Part shown: piece after piece, positions 8,749-17,229 of the stretch
Layout: the number at the start of each line of letters is the position of its first letter
How positions within the stretch are numbered: the first letter of the stretch is position 1
Origin: JAOUEA01 sp963719165
GTDB taxonomy: Bacteria > Actinomycetota > UBA4738 > HRBIN12
Assembly: GCA_963719165.1 (NCBI GenBank)
Contig: CAVRAV010000001.1
Coordinates: 1,116,001 to 1,180,000 of the forward strand
Length of the DNA: 64,000 nucleotides
Reading direction: 5' to 3'
Notes under the pieces: model-generated
Databases searched by the model: none
What the model saw: only the letters and a program-made list of their open reading frames with translations
Told to the model about the DNA's origin: nothing
Program-made: the position numbers and the translations under genes

Positions 8749-9689
8749 CGGCCCGCCGCATCCATGACGGCGTCGGTGCCGAGCGCGCGCGAGTACATCG
8801 TGGCCCCGACGAGGAGCACCGCCATCAGGATGAAGGACAGCGCGGCGCCCTGCGGGTACTGGAACAAGGTCAGGAACTGGGACTGGATGATCTGGCCGAT
8901 CATGGTGGTGTGCGGTCCGCCGAGGATGGTGGCGTTCACGTAGTCGCCGACCGCGGGCACGAAGGTGAGCAGGAACGCGGCGAAGACGCCCGGGATGGAC
9001 AGCGGCCAGACGACCCGCCAGAACGTGCTCCAGCGGTTCGCGTACAGGTCTCGCCCCGCCTCCAACAACCGAGGTTCGATCCGCTCGAGCGCCACGTAGA
9101 GGGGCAGCGCGGTGAAGGGGAGGAAGTTGTACGTGATCCCCGCGATAACCGCGTACGGGGTGGACAGGATGTGCGCCGACGAGCTGAGGAGGTGGAGCTT
9201 CTTCAGGGTGCCCAGCACCGGTCCGTTGTCGGAGAAGATGAACTGGAACTGGACGGTGCGCAGCACGAACGACACGAAGAAGGGCAGGAGGAGGAGCAGG
9301 AGATAGACGTTCTTGCGCTTGCCGCCGTAGAACGAGATCCAGTACGCCACGGGATAGGCGATGCTCAGCGCGATGATCGTGACGATGAGCGCGTAGACGA
9401 CCGAGCGGATGTACTGGGTGTCATAGGTCGTGAGCATCGTGGAGTAGTTGGACCACTTCCACGAGAACTGGAGCGTCCCCAGCGTGCCCGTGCTGAGCGA
9501 CACGGCGAGCATGAAGAACGACGGGAGTACGAAGAAGAGCAGCAGCCAGATGACGCCGGTCGCCGAGAGCGCGTACGGGACGGCCTTCTTGCGGGGGTTC
9601 CCCTTCCGCCTCGGGGGTGGGGCGGGATCGAAGGGCGGGGCCTCGGTTGCGAGGCCGCCCCCGACCCCGCCTGCGCTCGTTGCAGCCAT
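8745..9689 (-). CDS. potB: Spermidine/putrescine ABC transporter permease PotB-like (system 1)
   Basis: Partner permease of PotC, 314 residues with about six helices and an EAA loop written EAGRDLYANRWSTFWRVVWP. The first ~35 residues are a cytoplasmic Pro/Lys-rich tail (PPPRRKGNPRKKAVPY). The ATG at 9689 sits 20 bp after the potD stop; a much longer open frame upstream is only the shadow of potD. Its stop overlaps the potC start by four bases. Forms the membrane channel with PotC; energised by PotA. Confidence 0.9.
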   Translation of the reverse strand: MAATSAGGVGGGLATEAPPFDPAPPPRRKGNPRKKAVPYALSATGVIWLLLFFVLPSFFMLAVSLSTGTLGTLQFSWKWSNYSTMLTTYDTQYIRSVVYALIVTIIALSIAYPVAYWISFYGGKRKNVYLLLLLLPFFVSFVLRTVQFQFIFSDNGPVLGTLKKLHLLSSSAHILSTPYAVIAGITYNFLPFTALPLYVALERIEPRLLEAGRDLYANRWSTFWRVVWPLSIPGVFAAFLLTFVPAVGDYVNATILGGPHTTMIGQIIQSQFLTLFQYPQGAALSFILMAVLLVGATMYSRALGTDAVMDAAGR

Positions 9690-9709
9690 CGACCCGTGAC
9701 CCCTCGAAC

Positions 9710-10996
9710 TCAGCTGAGGTAGATCGGCTGGAACAGCGCGTTCCACTGCACCAGCTCTTCGTCCGTCAGCACGCGGTAGCTGTGCAGGCGCGAAACGATA
9801 TCCGGCGTGGGGAAGACGAGGGGGCTGTTCGCCACCTCCGGGTCCTTCAGTTCGTTCTTGATGATGGCCTGAGCGTCGGGAACGGGGCAGATGTAGTTGT
9901 TGTAGTCCTCGATGATCGCCTGGATCTCGGGCTGGTACACGTAGTCCATCATCGTGATCGCATCGACCGGGTGCTCGACCCCGATGGGGATGCACATGTT
10001 GTCCGTCCAGATGATGGCGCCTTCGGTCGGCACGGCGAACTGGAGCCCGTTCGGGTCGCCCGTCACGTTGGTTTGGAAGATGTCCCCGGACCAAGCCATC
10101 GCGACCGCGAGGTCGCCGTTGCCGAGGGCCTGGATGTAGTTCTGCTCGTAGTACTGGCGCACGATGCCGTCATCGCGCTGCTGCGTGAGCTTGTCGGCGG
10201 TCTTCTGCCAGTCGTCGGGCGTGGAGTCCTCCGGCACGATCCCGAGGCCGAGCATGGCGAGGTTCGGCAGGTCCGCGTTGTCCGCGAACATCCCCACCTT
10301 CCCCTGGAACGCGGGGTCGTAGAGGTCGTTCATGCTCGTGATGGTGGGATTGCTCGGGCGAAGCGCCTTCACCTGCACGGGGTCCCACCCGATCCCGGTG
10401 AGCCCGGACTGCCACGCCATCGTGAACTTGTTGCCGTCGTCGTAGGCCGGGCTCTTCACGGCGTCGCCGGCGTACTTATCGAAGTTGGGCCGCTTGTCGG
10501 CGGGGAGCTCGACGAGGTAGTTGAGCGAGAAGAGCTTGTTGAGCGTGTCCCCGTTCGTGATCACGATGATGTCCCAGCCGATGTACTCGCCGGCGGCCAG
10601 GTTCGGTTGGATCTTGCCGAAGAAGCCCGCGTTCGCCTGGATCACCTCGTCGTATTGCACCTGGATGCCGGTGTCCTTCGTGAATCGTTGGAGCGAGGGA
10701 TGCACGATCTGGCCGGTTGCCGGGTCCTTCTTCTTGTCGAGGTAGAGCGGCCAGTTCGCGAAGTTGAGGGTCTTGCTGGGGGCCGCGTTCCAGTCGATGG
10801 CCGCCGCAGCGCTCGCGCTGCCTCCTCCGCTACCTCCGCCGCCGCTGACACCGCACGAAGCGAGGATGGCTCCCAGGCTCAACGCGCCCGCGCCGATCCC
10901 CGCCGTGCGGAACAAGTCCCGCCGCGACAGCCGTCGCTGCGTGAGACCTCTCAGCAGGGCGGGATCGATCGTCGGGAACTCGTCGCGTTCGGTCAT
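9710..10996 (-). CDS. potD: Polyamine-type substrate-binding lipoprotein PotD-like (system 1), Tat-type signal
   Basis: Extracytoplasmic solute-binding protein, 428 residues, that captures the substrate for PotBC. The N-terminus has a twin-arginine motif SRRDLFR (24-30), a hydrophobic stretch, and a lipobox LASC with the lipidated cysteine at 48, followed by a Gly/Ser linker; a Tat-exported lipoprotein is inferred. The mature part begins with the PotD-like LNFANWPLYLD strand and contains WDIIVITNGD. A ribosome site GAGGAGG lies about 8 nt before the ATG. Start overlaps the potA stop. The second importer in this window uses a Sec-type lipoprotein instead. Confidence 0.9.
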   Translation of the reverse strand: MTERDEFPTIDPALLRGLTQRRLSRRDLFRTAGIGAGALSLGAILASCGVSGGGGSGGGSASAAAAIDWNAAPSKTLNFANWPLYLDKKKDPATGQIVHPSLQRFTKDTGIQVQYDEVIQANAGFFGKIQPNLAAGEYIGWDIIVITNGDTLNKLFSLNYLVELPADKRPNFDKYAGDAVKSPAYDDGNKFTMAWQSGLTGIGWDPVQVKALRPSNPTITSMNDLYDPAFQGKVGMFADNADLPNLAMLGLGIVPEDSTPDDWQKTADKLTQQRDDGIVRQYYEQNYIQALGNGDLAVAMAWSGDIFQTNVTGDPNGLQFAVPTEGAIIWTDNMCIPIGVEHPVDAITMMDYVYQPEIQAIIEDYNNYICPVPDAQAIIKNELKDPEVANSPLVFPTPDIVSRLHSYRVLTDEELVQWNALFQPIYLS

Positions 10997-12189
10997 TCCA
11001 CTTCCTCCTCATCGGAAAGTGGCGCCGCTGAGGGCTCCACCACGAACGTGTGCTCAGGGAGCCACTCCAGCCGGACCTGTTGACCCGGCTGCGGATGGGA
11101 GCCGGCAGCTCCCAGGTTCTGGGCGTAGACGGTCATCTCGATGCCCCCCGGCCCCTCGACCTTGTACTGGTAGTTCACGCCGATGTAGGTGGACATCCGC
11201 AGCAGGCCCCGGACGGCGTTGCGCTCCGACGGGGCCTCCCCCTCATCGGGCACGATCGTGATCTTCTCGGGCCGCACGCCCACGCGGACCGCGGGACCCA
11301 CGCCGGTCGGAAGGCGCTCGGTCGAGGCCCGAACGGTGTCACCCGTGGACGTCTCGATCGCGGTGAGCCCGTTGGCGTTGCCCTGCAGCTCCCCGTCCAG
11401 CATGTTCGAGGCCCCGAGGAACCCCGCCACGAACTCGGTCGCCGGGCTCTCGTAGATGACCTCGGGCACGTCGCATTGCTCGATCTTGCCCCGGCGCATG
11501 ACGGCGAACCGATCCGACATGGTCATGGCCTCTTCCTGGTCGTGGGTGACGTAGATGAACGTGATCCCGACCTCCTGCTGGATGCGCTTGAGCTCCAACT
11601 GCATCTGCTTGCGGAGCTTGAGGTCCAGCGCGCCGAGGGGCTCGTCGAGCAGGAGCACCTTGGGGTGATTCACGAGCGCGCGGGCGAGCGCCACCCGCTG
11701 CTGCTGACCACCCGACATCTGACCGGGCTTTCGACGCTCGAACCCCACCAGGTCCACGAGCCTCATGACGTCGCGTACCCGTGTGTCGACGTCTGCCTTC
11801 GAGACCTTCTTGCGTCGCAGCCCGAACGCCACGTTCTCGTAGACGTCGAGGTGCGGGAAGAGGGCGTAGGACTGGAAGACGGTATTCACATCGCGTTTGT
11901 AAGGGGGCAGGTCGGTCACGTCGCGCCCCCCGAGGTACACCGTACCGAAGCTCGGCTCCTCGAAGCCGCCGATCATGCGCAGGGTGGTGGTCTTCCCACA
12001 ACCCGAGGGCCCGAGCAGGCTGAAGAACTCGCCCTCGAGGATATCGAGGGACAGGTCGTCCACGGCGGCGACCTCGCCGAACAGCTTGGTTATGCGATCG
12101 ATCCGTACATCGACTTCCGGCAACGCTACCCCCTCGCCTTCGCCCACCGCTGGTTCGGGCACCCCGGAACCCCTCGGTGGCCGGCGCAT
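10993..12189 (-). CDS. potA: Spermidine/putrescine ABC transporter ATPase PotA-like (system 1)
   Basis: ATPase that powers PotBC. 398 residues with Walker A GPSGCGKT at 60-67, the Q-loop (VFQSYALFPHL), signature MSGGQQQRVALARAL, Walker B VLLLDEPLGALD, switch His in VTHDQEEA, and a C-terminal TOBE domain (VRVGVRPEKITIV). Motifs are all intact. The ATG at 12189 is used; a GTG at 12216 would add nine residues. A GATACT hexamer lies about 20 nt upstream of this ATG and may be its -10. First gene of the operon. Confidence 0.92.
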   Translation of the reverse strand: MRRPPRGSGVPEPAVGEGEGVALPEVDVRIDRITKLFGEVAAVDDLSLDILEGEFFSLLGPSGCGKTTTLRMIGGFEEPSFGTVYLGGRDVTDLPPYKRDVNTVFQSYALFPHLDVYENVAFGLRRKKVSKADVDTRVRDVMRLVDLVGFERRKPGQMSGGQQQRVALARALVNHPKVLLLDEPLGALDLKLRKQMQLELKRIQQEVGITFIYVTHDQEEAMTMSDRFAVMRRGKIEQCDVPEVIYESPATEFVAGFLGASNMLDGELQGNANGLTAIETSTGDTVRASTERLPTGVGPAVRVGVRPEKITIVPDEGEAPSERNAVRGLLRMSTYIGVNYQYKVEGPGGIEMTVYAQNLGAAGSHPQPGQQVRLEWLPEHTFVVEPSAAPLSDEEEVE

Positions 12190-12297
12190 GGTGTCACACC
12201 CGGCGCTCAGTATCACCCGTCACGCCGAGCCATGCCGGCCGGACGAGGAGCATCATCATCGCCCTCTTGTACGGAACGGACAAGGGAGCGAGACGCC

Positions 12298-13398
12298 TCA
12301 CGCGTCGACCCTGGGTCGAGTCCGATTGAAGCGCGGCAGGGCCGTGGCCAGGAACAGCAAGATCGAAACCGCGAGGATCGCACCCACCACTACCCGGTTG
12401 TCGATGAATCCGATCGCGAGGGCGCTGGTCGAGATCAGCGCGCTCCAAAGGTACATCAGGAACACGGCCCCACGGTGGGTGTGGCCGATATCCAGCAGGC
12501 GGTGGTGGATGTGCTCCTTGTCGGCGTGACCGATCCCCTCCCCCCGCCAGGTTCGCCGCGTGATAGCGAGGACCACGTCCAGGAAGGGGATGAACAGGAT
12601 CAGCAGCGGCACCACCACCGCACCGACGGTCGCTGCGAGATCCCCCCCACTGGGCTTCGTCGGGTTCCTGCCCACGCCCGCCATCGTGGCAACGGCGAGC
12701 AGCAGCCCCAGCAGCATCGAACCGGAGTCCCCCATGAAGATCTTCGCGGGGAAGAAGTTCCACGGCAGGAACCCCACACAGATGCCGACGGTGATCGCGG
12801 AGAGCAACGCCGCGGACGACGCGAGGCCGAACTGGCTCGGCTCGCGCACCATGTACACGAAGAAGGCCGCGGCGGCGATCGCGACCATGCCGGCAGCCAG
12901 GCCGTCGAGTCCGTCCACGAGGTTCACGGCGTTGATCACCATCAGCACCCAGATCAACGTGAGGAGCACGGCCTGGTCCTGCGCGGGCACGACGATCCCG
13001 AACCCCGGCAGCCAGAAGAAGAGCAGCTGCGAGCCGAGGAGGATCAAGATCCCCACCACGAAGATCTGCCCGGTGAGCTTCGTGAGCGCCGTGATGCCGC
13101 GCTTGTCGTCGACCATGCCGAGCACCACGATCAACGTGGAGCACACGAGAACGGCCTTCGGCTCGGGGCTGCCGAGGTTCATGAGCTTGAAGAAGGGGAG
13201 GAACCTCGAGACGAGCAGGCCCATCAGCAGCCCGCCGTACATGGCGATCCCGCCCATCGTGGGCGTCGCGGCCGGATGCACCTTGCGATCGTTCGGGGCG
13301 TCGACGGCGCCGACCATGATCACCATCCTGCGGACGAGCGGCGTCAGCACGAACGTGGTCGCCGCGGCGGCGATGAACACGAGGAGGTAGGCGATCAC
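12298..13398 (-). CDS. WecA/MraY-family undecaprenyl-phosphate sugar-1-phosphate transferase
   Basis: Polytopic membrane enzyme (366 residues, about eleven helices) that transfers a sugar-1-phosphate, probably GlcNAc-1-P, from UDP-sugar to undecaprenyl or decaprenyl phosphate for a cell-wall glycopolymer. Family landmarks: VDDKR at 96-100, INAVNLVDGLDGLAAG near 155-170, the catalytic FMGDSGSMLLG near 225-235, and HIHHRLL near 300. The HIHHRL form is that of WecA rather than MraY. In Actinobacteria a wecA homologue commonly lies between sua5 and atp, as here. GTG start at 13398; a hairpin lies between it and glyA. Confidence 0.9.
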   Translation of the reverse strand: MIAYLLVFIAAAATTFVLTPLVRRMVIMVGAVDAPNDRKVHPAATPTMGGIAMYGGLLMGLLVSRFLPFFKLMNLGSPEPKAVLVCSTLIVVLGMVDDKRGITALTKLTGQIFVVGILILLGSQLLFFWLPGFGIVVPAQDQAVLLTLIWVLMVINAVNLVDGLDGLAAGMVAIAAAAFFVYMVREPSQFGLASSAALLSAITVGICVGFLPWNFFPAKIFMGDSGSMLLGLLLAVATMAGVGRNPTKPSGGDLAATVGAVVVPLLILFIPFLDVVLAITRRTWRGEGIGHADKEHIHHRLLDIGHTHRGAVFLMYLWSALISTSALAIGFIDNRVVVGAILAVSILLFLATALPRFNRTRPRVDA

Positions 13399-13424
13399 GC
13401 TGCGCAGAGTCTGCGGGCAAGCCC

Positions 13425-13442
13425 GCCCGGCGGCAACCGGGC
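13425..13442 (-). other. Small GC-rich hairpin between glyA and wecA-like gene
   Basis: GCCCGG and CCGGGC, 6 bp each, flank a 6-nt loop in the 72-bp gap. A second small inverted repeat, GCGGGC-AA-GCCCGC, lies next to it. No T-run follows on the minus strand, so it could be a processing or attenuation structure rather than a terminator. Confidence 0.35.
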
Positions 13443-13470
13443 TGGCGAGCCTGCGGAACGGCCGTCTGCG

Positions 13471-14736
13471 CTACGGGTAGAGAGGAAAGCGCTGCATCAG
13501 GTCGCGCACCTGCCGACGCGCCTTGTCCTTGATGCCCGCGTCCCCGGGATGCCGGATGACCTCCCCCAGGATGCCGGCGATCTCGCCCATCTCGGCCTCG
13601 TCCATCCCCAGGGTCGAGGGGCCGGGGGTGCCCACCCTGATCCCCGATGGGGACGACGGCGGGTTCGGGTCGTACGGGATCTGGTTCTTGTTGAGCGCGA
13701 TACCCACCTCGTCACTGACAGCCTCCGCCGTCTTCCCGTCGATGCCGAGCGGGCGAAGGTCGGCCAGAACCAGGTGCGAATCGGTTCCTCCCGAGACGAC
13801 CCGCAGGCCCTCGTCGGCGAGACCGGCCGCCAGTGCGCGTGCGTCCCGAACGGTGCGCTCTGCGTACTCCTGGAACGCCGGCGTGGATGCCTCCTTGAGC
13901 GCCACCGCCTTCCCGGCGATACAGTGCTCGAGCGGCCCCCCTTGCATCATGGGGAACACGGCCTTGTCGATCGACTTCGCGTGTTCCTGCCGGCACAAGA
14001 TCATGGCGCCTCGTGGGCCCCGCAGGGCCTTGTGCGTGGTGAAGGTCACGACGTCGGCGTGGGGAACGGGGTTCGGATAGGCCCCGCCGGCCACCAGGCC
14101 GATGAAATGGGACGCGTCGACCCACAGGAGCGCGCCGACCTCGTCCGCGATCGCGCGGAACGCGGCGAAGTCGATCTCGCGTGGGTATGCCGTGTATCCC
14201 GCAAGGATGATCTTGGGACGCTCCGCAAGGGTCAGATCTCGAACGCGATCCATGTCCAGTTGCTCGGTCGTTCGATCGACCTCGTAACCGATGAAGTTGA
14301 ACCACATGCCGGACACGTTCACGGGCGAGCCGTGGGTGAGGTGGCCTCCGTGGGCAAGCTTCATGCCGAGCACCTTCTCGTCCGCGTCGCCCGGGGTGAG
14401 GAACGCGCCGAGGACCGCGAGGTTCGCCTGCGCCCCCGCGTGGGGCTGAACGTTGGCGTGCTCGGCCCCGAACAGAGCCTTGGCTCGATCGATGGCGAGC
14501 CGCTCCGTGACGTCGACGAACTCGCATCCGCCGTAGTAGCGACGGCCGGGATACCCCTCCGCGTACTTGTCGTTCATGACCGAGCCCACGGCCGCGAGGA
14601 CCGCGGGGCTCGCGTAGTTCTCCGAAGCGATCAATCGCAGGCTCGTTCGCTCGCGCTGGAGCTCGCTCGAGATGGCCTGAGCGACCTCCGGGTCTGCGGC
14701 CTTCAGTGCCTCCCAATCTGCCGGGTACTCCCTCAT
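13471..14736 (-). CDS. glyA: Serine hydroxymethyltransferase
   Basis: PLP enzyme that converts serine and tetrahydrofolate to glycine and 5,10-methylene-THF, the main one-carbon source. 421 residues, normal length. The Schiff-base lysine is K236 in TTHKALRGPRG; other landmarks are LIASENYAS (35-43), YAEGYPGRRYYGGCE (58-72), and the VDASHFIGLVAGG segment with the PLP-contacting Asp-x-x-His. The ATG at 14736 overlaps the last base of the rpiB stop (TGATG), favouring this start over longer readings. Part of the rpiB-glyA pair common in Actinobacteria. Confidence 0.96.
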   Translation of the reverse strand: MREYPADWEALKAADPEVAQAISSELQRERTSLRLIASENYASPAVLAAVGSVMNDKYAEGYPGRRYYGGCEFVDVTERLAIDRAKALFGAEHANVQPHAGAQANLAVLGAFLTPGDADEKVLGMKLAHGGHLTHGSPVNVSGMWFNFIGYEVDRTTEQLDMDRVRDLTLAERPKIILAGYTAYPREIDFAAFRAIADEVGALLWVDASHFIGLVAGGAYPNPVPHADVVTFTTHKALRGPRGAMILCRQEHAKSIDKAVFPMMQGGPLEHCIAGKAVALKEASTPAFQEYAERTVRDARALAAGLADEGLRVVSGGTDSHLVLADLRPLGIDGKTAEAVSDEVGIALNKNQIPYDPNPPSSPSGIRVGTPGPSTLGMDEAEMGEIAGILGEVIRHPGDAGIKDKARRQVRDLMQRFPLYP

Positions 14737-15182
14737 CACTGCTCCCCTCGCTCGATCTTGCCGATCTGGTCCAACCTCGCCACGTGACGGCCCCCTTCGA
14801 ACGGGGTGGCCAACCACACGCGGACGATCTCCCTGGCGTAGGTGGGCGCCACGACTCGCGCCCCCATGCCCAGAACGTTCGCATCGTTGTGCCGCCGCGA
14901 CAGCTCGGCCACGAACAGGTCGTGACACAGGGCCGCCCGGATGCCGTGGATCTTGTTCGCGACGATCTGCTCTCCCTGGCCGGAGCCGCCGAGGACGATG
15001 CCACGGTCGGCCTGGCCGGCCACTACGGCGCGCGCCGCGGCGGCGCAGAACGCGGGGTAGTCGACGGGATCGAGTGAGTCGGTTCCCACGTCCAGGACCT
15101 CGTGGCCGGACTCCGCCAGATAGCTCTTCAGGTCTTGCTTCAAGGCGAAGCCCGCGTGATCGGACCCCATGGCGATCCGCAC
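14736..15182 (-). CDS. rpiB: Ribose-5-phosphate isomerase B, cysteine-less actinobacterial type
   Basis: Interconverts ribose-5-phosphate and ribulose-5-phosphate in the pentose phosphate pathway. 148 residues beginning VRIAMGSDHAGFALKQDLKS. In E. coli-type RpiB the base is a cysteine in the GILIC segment; here the segment is RGIVLGGSGQGEQIVANK, with no cysteine, as in the Mycobacterium tuberculosis enzyme where a glutamate of GEQ takes over. That glutamate is E71 here. The GTG at 15182 lies 2 bp after the phosphatase stop and matches the family start. Confidence 0.93.
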   Translation of the reverse strand: MRIAMGSDHAGFALKQDLKSYLAESGHEVLDVGTDSLDPVDYPAFCAAAARAVVAGQADRGIVLGGSGQGEQIVANKIHGIRAALCHDLFVAELSRRHNDANVLGMGARVVAPTYAREIVRVWLATPFEGGRHVARLDQIGKIERGEQ

Positions 15183-15184
15183 GC

Positions 15185-15769
15185 CTAGCGCTCCGCGGCC
15201 CGCACGAGCGCGCCGAACAGCCCGTCGATCAAGCGAGAGGTCCACTCGTCGAGCTCCCAGGCGATGGCTCGATAGCTGTCGATAGGCATGCCGAGCGGGT
15301 CCGCGACGTCGAGGTCGTGGGGGTTCCCGGCGAACCCCGTTTCGCGCTTGCCCTCCGCTTCGGCCACACGGGCGGCGAGGGTGTCGGGTGGAACGCCGGA
15401 CGCGACGCGCGGCAGGGCCTCCAGCAGCCGCACCAGCTCCTTCAGCGTGAAGGTCTTGTGCGCGGTCTCAGGGTCGGACGAGGCGACGGCGCCGCGGTGC
15501 TCGGCGGCCATCGTCACGACGAGCGTGGCGTCTTCGACCATCGCGCCGGTCACCTCCCGGGCGACGTGGCGCCCGATATCCACCCCTCGTTCGGCCGCCG
15601 CACGGACCGATTCGGGACGCGCTCCCGACCCATGCATCCCCAGCGTCCCCGCCGACGAGACGTGGGGCGCACGCGTCCCGAACCGCGCCGCCAGCCCGTC
15701 TCGCAGCAGGCCCTCCGCTATCGGAGAGCGGCAGATGTTGCCCGTACACACGACCAGGATCGACGTCAT
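15185..15769 (-). CDS. Low-molecular-weight protein-tyrosine-phosphatase family protein
   Basis: 194-residue cytoplasmic phosphatase or arsenate-reductase-like protein. It has the P-loop VVCTGNICRSP, with nucleophile C8 and R14 in C-x5-R, and the general-acid aspartate in VADPLGMP. Substrate unknown: in this genomic slot (next to sua5) such proteins are usually annotated protein-arginine or protein-tyrosine phosphatase. ATG at 15769 overlaps the sua5 stop (ATGA), so it is translated with sua5. A somewhat long insertion between the P-loop and acid loop is family-typical for this branch. Confidence 0.9.
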   Translation of the reverse strand: MTSILVVCTGNICRSPIAEGLLRDGLAARFGTRAPHVSSAGTLGMHGSGARPESVRAAAERGVDIGRHVAREVTGAMVEDATLVVTMAAEHRGAVASSDPETAHKTFTLKELVRLLEALPRVASGVPPDTLAARVAEAEGKRETGFAGNPHDLDVADPLGMPIDSYRAIAWELDEWTSRLIDGLFGALVRAAER

Positions 15770-16404
15770 GGGCAGAGCGGCGAGTCTAGCAGCGCGCCCT
15801 CTTCGCCCAGGATCCGCGCGATCGTGGCGGCGTCCACCGACCCGTCGCGCAGGACGCGTGCCGTCCCGTGCGCGAGATCCAGCACGGTGGAAGCGACCCC
15901 CTCGGGCGGCTCGTCCTGGCAAAGGTAGATGGCGACGTCGTCGCCGAACGTGCGTTCCAACGCATCGGCGTCCCCGGCGGTCGCTTCGCCGGAGCGGTTC
16001 GCGCTGGTCACCGCGAGCGGCCCGGTCGCCGCCAAGATCGTTAGCGCGAGGGGGTGGTGGGGGACGCGGACGCCCACGGTGAGCGGATCGCCACCGAGCT
16101 CCCAGCCGGCGCTGGCCGCGGTACGTGGGAGCACGAGCGTCAGCCCACCCGGCCAGCAGGCGGCCGCCAACAGATCCGCGCGGGCGTCGAACACACCCAC
16201 CGCCCGGGCCGCGGCCGCCGTGGCCGTCAGCACCGGCAACTCCAGATCTCGCGGGCGTCGTTTCGCGGCGAAGAGGCGCTCGGTGGCGTCCGGCTGGTCC
16301 GGGCGGGCGGCGATGCCGTAGACGGTGTCGGTCGGGAACACCACCAGCGCGCCGCGTCGCACGCTCTCCGCTGCCTCCGCGATCGGGTCGTTCCTCAAGG
16401 CCAT
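15766..16404 (-). CDS. tsaC: L-threonylcarbamoyladenylate synthase
   Basis: Sua5/YciO/YrdC family enzyme that makes threonylcarbamoyl-AMP for the t6A37 modification of ANN-decoding tRNAs. 212 residues, the short form lacking the C-terminal Sua5 domain. Visible landmarks: VVFPTDTVYGIAA, the KRRPRDLELPVL segment binding nucleotide, CWPGGLTLVLP, and VTSANRSGEAT. The ATG at 16404 overlaps the end of prmC by ten bases. Prolonged readings upstream are shadows of prmC. Confidence 0.93.
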   Translation of the reverse strand: MALRNDPIAEAAESVRRGALVVFPTDTVYGIAARPDQPDATERLFAAKRRPRDLELPVLTATAAAARAVGVFDARADLLAAACWPGGLTLVLPRTAASAGWELGGDPLTVGVRVPHHPLALTILAATGPLAVTSANRSGEATAGDADALERTFGDDVAIYLCQDEPPEGVASTVLDLAHGTARVLRDGSVDAATIARILGEEGALLDSPLCP

Positions 16405-17229
16405 CGAGCGAACACCACCCGGGCGCGTCCGCTCAGGTCGGGGCGCACGCTCGTGTCCCCGTAGCCCGCGGCCTCGAGCGCGCGTCGGACCGCCGGCGCC
16501 GTGGTCTCCTCGATCTCCACGATCAGCGCTCCCCCCGGCGCGAGCCAGGTGCGCGCCTCCGAGGCCAGGCGCTCGTACAGATCCAGGCCCCCCACGAGCG
16601 CGAGGATCGGCTCGGCGCGCACCTCCTCGGCGAGGCCCTCCACGGCGTGGGGCGCGAGGTACGGCGGGTTGCAAACCACGAGGTCGACGATGCCGCGGAG
16701 CTCCGGCGGCGATGGCGCAAGCAGGTCGCCCTGCACGACGACGACGTCCGGCGCGAGCCGGGCGGCGTTGGCTCTGGCGAGCTCGACGGCCTCGCCCGCG
16801 ATGTCAGTGGCCCACACGCGGGCGCCGGGGTGCTCGGCGGCGATGGACAACGCGATCGCACCCGACCCGGTGCACGCGTCGATCGACCACCGGGTGCCGT
16901 CGTCCGCGGATCGCGTCCAGCGCGACGTCCACGAGCCCCTCGGTTTCCGGGCGCGGGATGAACACGCCGGGCCGAACCTCGAGGATGAGCCGCCGGAACC
17001 CCGTTTCGCCGGTGACGTATTGCAGCGGCACCCCCGAGCAGCGCCGACACAGCGCACGGCCGAACCGGCGCGCCTCCGCCCCCGTGAGGGGCTCCCTCCT
17101 CTTGTAGACCCCGGCTCGATCCGTATCGAGGACGTGCGCGAGCAGCAGCTCCGCGCTTGGCAGGGGCGAAACGACCCCGTGGCGGTCCAGGTAAGCGGCC
17201 GCGCGACGCGCGACCTCGGCGGGACGCAT
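16395..17229 (-). pseudogene. prmC: Peptide chain release factor glutamine methyltransferase PrmC, one frameshift
   Basis: PrmC methylates the glutamine of the GGQ motif of release factors, and prfA lies directly upstream. The N-terminal half (from ATG 17229: MRPAEVARRAAAYLDRHGVV, then GVFIPRPETEGLVDVALDAI) and the C-terminal half (IDACTGSGAIALSIAAEHPG, then LVVCNPPYLAPHAVEGLAEE with the catalytic NPPY) are in different frames. The break is at about 16905-16915, where one extra base, or two missing bases, would restore one frame of ~277 codons. Both halves look otherwise intact, so a consensus error is more likely than decay. ATG overlaps the prfA stop. Confidence 0.88.

Noticed and set aside
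11050..14787. Second very long plus-strand frame across potA, wecA-like and glyA
   Set aside because: Same reasons: no recognisable motif and complete conserved genes on the minus strand.
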